Positions 60,302-64,000 of a stretch of 64,000 bases of DNA are shown here, one piece after another; the first letter of the stretch is position 1; each line of letters begins with the position of its first letter. The position numbers and the translations under genes were made by a program. The notes beneath the pieces were generated by a model. It saw only the letters and a program-made list of their open reading frames with translations. It was not told the DNA's origin and did not search any database. This stretch comes from Prorocentrum cordatum (lineage: Eukaryota > Sar > Dinophyceae > Prorocentrales > Prorocentraceae), in contig CAUYUJ010019950.1 in assembly GCA_963575745.1 (NCBI GenBank), positions 62,001-126,000 on the forward strand, in the 5' to 3' direction.

Positions 60302-61483
60302 ATGTCTGCCAGCAAAGGTCAGGCCCCACGGCCCTCGCCCCGCGCGCGCGCTCAGCGCCCTATGACTGTGCGGTTCGACCCAAACGTTCTTCTGGAGTCG
60401 TGGGACGCGTTGGCCAAGCTTCGCAAGCCAGGGTTCTCGTTCGATGGAGCATCTTATGCTGCGCTAGGTCGGTCTTTGAATCCCGCGCCAGAATCACTTG
60501 CCAAGCACGCTCGACCTTTGTCTGTTTTGATTGATGTAGCTCCCACGGGCTTCCCTTCACACCCATGCTTGGCAACTACGTTCTCCCTGCTGCACTACAA
60601 GCACCAGATTTTCGGTTCCGACTTGCCCCCGAGCGCCTTGGCGAGCACGTGCGCAGGTGCTGCAGACTCTTGGAGGATAATGTGCAAGCACCTTTACACC
60701 ATGAAGAAGGACGGATTCTCGGCGGACGTGCCTGCTGATGTGCAGGCGCTCTTGGACAAGATCGAGCTGCCCAAGACAGAGCTCGGTGTACCTGCGGATG
60801 ACGGGGACGCAGCTGCAGGGGTCCCGATCCAGGCGTCGGACGTCGCAGGCCTCTTCCCCGACGTGCCCGAAGAGACAGAGGTGGAGGCTTCGCCGACCGA
60901 CGTGGCACATGGAGTCGGCACTCTTGGAACCGTGGAGGTGGACGACGACGACGACTACGGGTCCGACGACGACTGCGTCACCATCGTTGGCGAGGTGTGC
61001 AATTGTCCTGCATGCACGCGGGCGGCCAAATCCACGGCGTCAGGCTCTACCGAGGTCCAGGTCGAGATCCCGTCGGCGAAGCGCGGCGGCCAGAGGCTCG
61101 AGACAGTGCCCCACGAGGAGGTTGGCGCGAAGGGCACGTTCGCCAAGCGGCGCGTCAGCGTCAAGCGCCCAGGCCCCGAGTTCGACAAGATCGAGCCGCC
61201 CGAGCAGCCAGATGCCAAGAAGCCGTGCGCCAAGGATTCGAAGGCCCCCACCGATAAGGTCAAGGATGTGATCAAGCTGCCTGTATGGATGGTCGTGCGG
61301 GCCCCGTCCAAGACGCGCACTGCCGAGGCCTACTTGATGCAGTCAGGCCCGAAGGGCTACGTCGTGGGCCTCTCTGAGAAGGTGGAGGGTTACGAGCAGA
61401 GGATCTCAGAGTTAAAGGACGATATCAACAACGGCCGCATCACCACCTTCGCCGAGGCGAAGGCGTACGTGGGCAAGAAGTGA
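60302..61483 (+). CDS. Hypothetical protein, first gene of the intact two-gene unit
   Basis: The frame opens at 60275 with a non-ATG codon; the first ATG at 60302 gives 393 residues. The N-terminal 30 residues are basic. Residues 30-150 are globular and helical (ALASTCAGAADSWRIMCKHL, DVQALLDKIELPK). Residues 150-225 contain an acidic VEVDDDDDYGSDDD linker and a Cys pair (CNCPAC). Residues 225-310 are basic. The last 80 residues form a small domain (PVWMVVRAPSKTRTAEAYL ... DDINNGRITTFAEAKAYV). No known motif, signal peptide or membrane segment. Architecture parallels the 13654-15063 gene: helical domain, acidic linker, C-terminal domain ending in a 'G-x-IT-x-x-EA' helix. The frame is clean, G+C at third positions is high, and a second gene follows on the same strand. 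Function unknown. Confidence 0.65.
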   Translation: MSASKGQAPRPSPRARAQRPMTVRFDPNVLLESWDALAKLRKPGFSFDGASYAALGRSLNPAPESLAKHARPLSVLIDVAPTGFPSHPCLATTFSLLHYKHQIFGSDLPPSALASTCAGAADSWRIMCKHLYTMKKDGFSADVPADVQALLDKIELPKTELGVPADDGDAAAGVPIQASDVAGLFPDVPEETEVEASPTDVAHGVGTLGTVEVDDDDDYGSDDDCVTIVGEVCNCPACTRAAKSTASGSTEVQVEIPSAKRGGQRLETVPHEEVGAKGTFAKRRVSVKRPGPEFDKIEPPEQPDAKKPCAKDSKAPTDKVKDVIKLPVWMVVRAPSKTRTAEAYLMQSGPKGYVVGLSEKVEGYEQRISELKDDINNGRITTFAEAKAYVGKK

Positions 61484-62136
61484 GGCATGCTGCGAACTTG
61501 CGCAGTGTGGTCCAGTTCGTGGAGCCTCTTTTCGAGTGGACGTTCCCTGGCGTCTTGAGTGATAGTTTTATGTTCGACGCATTGGTCCACGCACAATGTG
61601 TCAGGGGTTTGAGCTGTCACACGCACGTTCCATGTGAATGGGGGCGACGTGCCAGGATCGAGCAAACAACATTCCAGCGCAGCACGCCCTCCTCTCACAC
61701 ACAAATCTCTCAGCTCAAATTCACGTCCGAACCCCTCCGCCGAACTCAGTATCTAGCATGATGTTGAAACTAACGCTTAACGCATTTTCAGCACCACCAT
61801 CATCAGCATCATCATCTCCTCCCCCTCCTCCTACTCATCATCATCCTCGTCCTCAACTTCCCGAAAACGCTATGCGTCACGATGACAAGTAAAGTGGCAA
61901 AACGCTACGACCCCTTGCCGATGCGAAATTTAGGGGTCATATCACCAGTGCTCCTTGCCAATGCTGACCCATGAAAATTGTCGGCCGCATCTGGAATCCA
62001 GGGGCCCTCTGCGAGGGGGATGAGGAGGAGGGGGAGGAGGGGTGGGGGAGGGGGGGGAAGACGAGGATGAGGAGGAGGAGCGGATATGTCAGCACCAAAG
62101 ATGATGGTGATGATGGTGATGACCACGATGCTACAA
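61484..62136. other. Spacer between the two plus-strand genes
   Basis: No gene. It contains CAT/CCT-rich stretches (61795-61850), a G-rich patch (62020-62075) and a GAT-like repeat (62098-62130) that directly precedes the spliced-leader relic. Confidence 0.5.
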
Positions 62137-62150
62137 CCATTTTGGCTCAA
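62137..62150 (+). other. Relic of the dinoflagellate spliced leader (DinoSL)
   Basis: 'ccattttggctcaa' matches 14 consecutive bases of the conserved 22-nt leader (ends CCATTTTGGCTCAAG); the bases upstream are diverged. It sits 67 bases before the ATG of the next gene, where a leader would sit on a mature mRNA. Such relics arise when a trans-spliced mRNA is reverse transcribed and reinserted into the genome. Confidence 0.7.
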
Positions 62151-62216
62151 ACCCGCTTCTTAGTCTGATCGGCCAACCTGCCATCCACGCGTTGCCCAGG
62201 CTGCCCCGCAGTGATC

Positions 62217-63506
62217 ATGGCAGAGAGACGGGCCAAAGCTATGAAGGCCGAAGCGGCAACCGATGCCCCGACGTCGACGGCGGCAGTCGCGGCCCCCGTG
62301 AAGACAGAGTGCGGCGGTGGAGAGCAGCTGAGCATGGTGCAGTGCCTCTTTGGGCGCTCGCGGGCGGGCCCAGCAGCGCCGCCGCCAAGGGCGGCGCGGT
62401 CAACGCAGAAACAGGCCGTCAAAGCCACAGCTGCCAAGTCGGCTCCTCCATTGCCATCGGCAGGCGCAGCTGCTGAAGTTGGTGTAGCCCCTGCTACGGT
62501 GGCTGATCCAACACCTCCCGAACCTGCAGTGGCGTCGCCCGTCGCCGCGCTGAAGTTCAAGGAGGAGGCCAGCAACCCCCCTGGTAGGATGGCAGACGGT
62601 TCGTCCTGGCTCGTGAAGGATAAGCCAACCTACAACAAGTTCTACTACCGCCTCGGCAAGAATCAGATCATCGCTGACCTCTGGAAAGATACGCAACTCA
62701 AGGGCGAGGACGAGCAGCGCGCGTTCGTCAACTCCGTGATCCTGTCCAAGGCGGGCACGGTGCCCGCAGCCTTGCTCCAACGAGTCAGGACGATCTCGAA
62801 CGAGAAGGAGGACAATACCACGGGTGAGTGGATGACGTTCAAGGCTGCAGCCGACAGAGATGGGGAGCAACTCATTCGTGAGTGCATTGCTCATGGGACG
62901 GTGGTCACGAGGCCGAACCCCAAGCTCCCTCCCAGCACGCAGATTGAGCACCCCTGGAACTTGGAGGTGGCGTACGTCAAGGAGGGGTGGTCCAAGAAGG
63001 TGAAGGTCACGGACGAGGAGCACTCGAAGGAGGAGCAGGACGAGGAGAGTGGGGCGACCAAGGAGTTCTGCGAGAAGTTCTCGACAACGTGGAACGGCGT
63101 CGGCACCCAGTCGAGCTCGGCCACGCTGCCCGCGAACCCGCGCGTCGACACCCATCACCCGCAGAAGGACCCGCCCAGCGAGAGGGACAAGGTCGCCGTG
63201 GCGAATGCTCGCAAAGTCCACTCGTCATTCGACAAGACGGCGAGGGAGTGGCAGGGGCTGCTGGCGCGGTCCGAGGCGAACCCCTACACCAAGGGGACGA
63301 AGTTCCAGACCGACTTGCAGGATAAGTTGGGCGTGTGCAAGCAGCTCGATAGCAAAGTGATGGCCCTCGAGATGCAGTTCCTCAGCCAGATCCCGCTCAC
63401 CGACAGCGAGATCAAGCAGGCGGGCTTCGACGCGAACGGCCTCGTCGAGGAGATGAAGGAGGGCAAGAAGATCGCAGCTAAGATCAAGGCGTGGCTGGAG
63501 GACTGA
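62217..63506 (+). CDS. Hypothetical protein, GEWM family (intact copy)
   Basis: The frame opens at 62211 with GTG; the ATG at 62217 gives 429 residues. Residues 1-115 are Ala/Pro-rich with low-complexity charge. Residues 120-200 are helical (KFYYRLGKNQIIADLWKD, SVILSKAGTVPAALLQRV). The GEWMTFK block is near 210 and LEVAYVKEGW near 258. An acidic segment (EEHSKEEQDEES) follows, then a long C-terminal helical region (FDKTAREWQGLLARSEAN ... LDSKVMALEMQFLSQIPL) to the stop. The frameshifted gene at 10488-11730 has the same blocks in the same order. The DinoSL relic 67 bases upstream suggests this copy passed through an mRNA. A single-exon frame with a normal stop fits that. No catalytic motif; function unknown. 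Confidence 0.7.
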   Translation: MAERRAKAMKAEAATDAPTSTAAVAAPVKTECGGGEQLSMVQCLFGRSRAGPAAPPPRAARSTQKQAVKATAAKSAPPLPSAGAAAEVGVAPATVADPTPPEPAVASPVAALKFKEEASNPPGRMADGSSWLVKDKPTYNKFYYRLGKNQIIADLWKDTQLKGEDEQRAFVNSVILSKAGTVPAALLQRVRTISNEKEDNTTGEWMTFKAAADRDGEQLIRECIAHGTVVTRPNPKLPPSTQIEHPWNLEVAYVKEGWSKKVKVTDEEHSKEEQDEESGATKEFCEKFSTTWNGVGTQSSSATLPANPRVDTHHPQKDPPSERDKVAVANARKVHSSFDKTAREWQGLLARSEANPYTKGTKFQTDLQDKLGVCKQLDSKVMALEMQFLSQIPLTDSEIKQAGFDANGLVEEMKEGKKIAAKIKAWLED

Positions 63507-63564
63507 GCGGCTAGGTCGCTCGAGCGCCCTGTGCGCGAGGACGGGGGCGAAGGGGGGGGGGGAC

Positions 63565-63603
<39 letters not shown>

Positions 63604-63826
63604 GGGGGAGGAGGAGGAGGAGGAGGGAGGAGGAGGGAGGGAGGGAGGAGGAGGAGGAGGAGGAGGAGGGAGGAGGAGGAGAAGGAGGAGGGGGAGGAGG
63701 AGGAGGAGGAGGAGGAGGAGGAGGAGGAGGAGGAGGAGGAAGACGAGTCGTGAGACGAGCGAGGACGGCTCTCGGGAATTCGGAGAGGTCCACACGGCGC
63801 TGGCCACGCGAACTACAAGTCCATGA
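63507..63826. repeat. (GAT)n and (GGA)n microsatellites after the last gene
   Basis: A (GAT)n run lies at 63565-63603 and a (GGA)n-like tract at 63604-63742. No gene. Confidence 0.85.
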
Positions 63827-63957
63827 TTCTGAAAATTCTTAAGAATCTTAAGAATATTCAGAATGAGTGTTTCGTTGAATGTTTCGACGATTTTCATTCT
63901 TAAGGTTCTTAAGATTCTTAAGAATCTTAAGATTCTTAAGAATCTTAAGAATGTGTC
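63827..63957. repeat. AT-rich palindromic array of 'aagaatctt' units
   Basis: Units of 'ttcttaagaatcttaagaat' occur at 63835-63858 and 63895-63952, most of them self-complementary, with a 35-bp unique middle. The two blocks can also pair with each other across the middle. The composition is opposite to the GC-rich surroundings. Confidence 0.75.
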
Positions 63958-64000
63958 AGATCTTGGAGTAACTCAGCATTCGCGTGGCCCGTGGTGTCGC

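Overview
The window looks like nuclear DNA of a dinoflagellate. The sequence evidence is: very GC-rich DNA packed with microsatellites and G/C homopolymers; a 14-nt match to the core of the dinoflagellate spliced leader (DinoSL) at 62137-62150, 67 bases upstream of an intact ORF; and several protein families that I know mainly from dinoflagellate genomes (Ty1/copia polyproteins with a methyltransferase-like segment before integrase, DIRS-order elements, and repeated low-complexity hypothetical proteins). I cannot name the species. No rRNA, tRNA, CRISPR or prokaryotic-style operon was seen.

Most of the window is mobile elements and their debris. Layout: 0.1-2.9 kb, a decayed minus-strand ORF of unknown type with a CxxC...CxxC motif. 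4.4-5.5 kb, a minus-strand fragment of a C5-cytosine methyltransferase. 6.7-8.8 kb, a decayed minus-strand copy of a repeated dinoflagellate protein family that is probably transposon-derived. 10.5-15.1 kb, two minus-strand hypothetical genes. 15.9-18.0 kb, a foldback structure with arms of about 0.5 kb. 20.5-26.7 kb, a structurally complete PAT/DIRS-type tyrosine-recombinase retrotransposon with split direct repeats (A1-ORFs-B1-A2-B2). 28.6-33 kb, degenerate tandem repeats and microsatellites. 34.7-44.7 kb, a full-length Ty1/copia element with 143-bp LTRs, inserted in an older plus-strand reverse-transcriptase-like gene whose halves lie at 34.2-34.7 and 44.7-45.8 kb. 47.5-49.0 kb, the 3' part of a non-LTR retrotransposon. 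49.2-59.8 kb, a second, larger tyrosine-recombinase retroelement with two methyltransferase-like segments and a long 3' reading frame carrying an RRM and a zinc-binding region. 60.3-63.5 kb, two intact plus-strand hypothetical genes.

The gene pair at 60.3-63.5 kb and the pair at 10.5-15.1 kb share order and architecture: a gene with a helical N-terminus, acidic linker and basic part, followed by a gene with a GEWM motif. This looks like a duplicated two-gene unit of unknown function. The retroelements are mostly broken by frameshifts, often at homopolymers, so sequencing error must be separated from true decay. Many long open frames in this GC-rich DNA are chance frames and were left out. Starts were placed at ATG where one was available.
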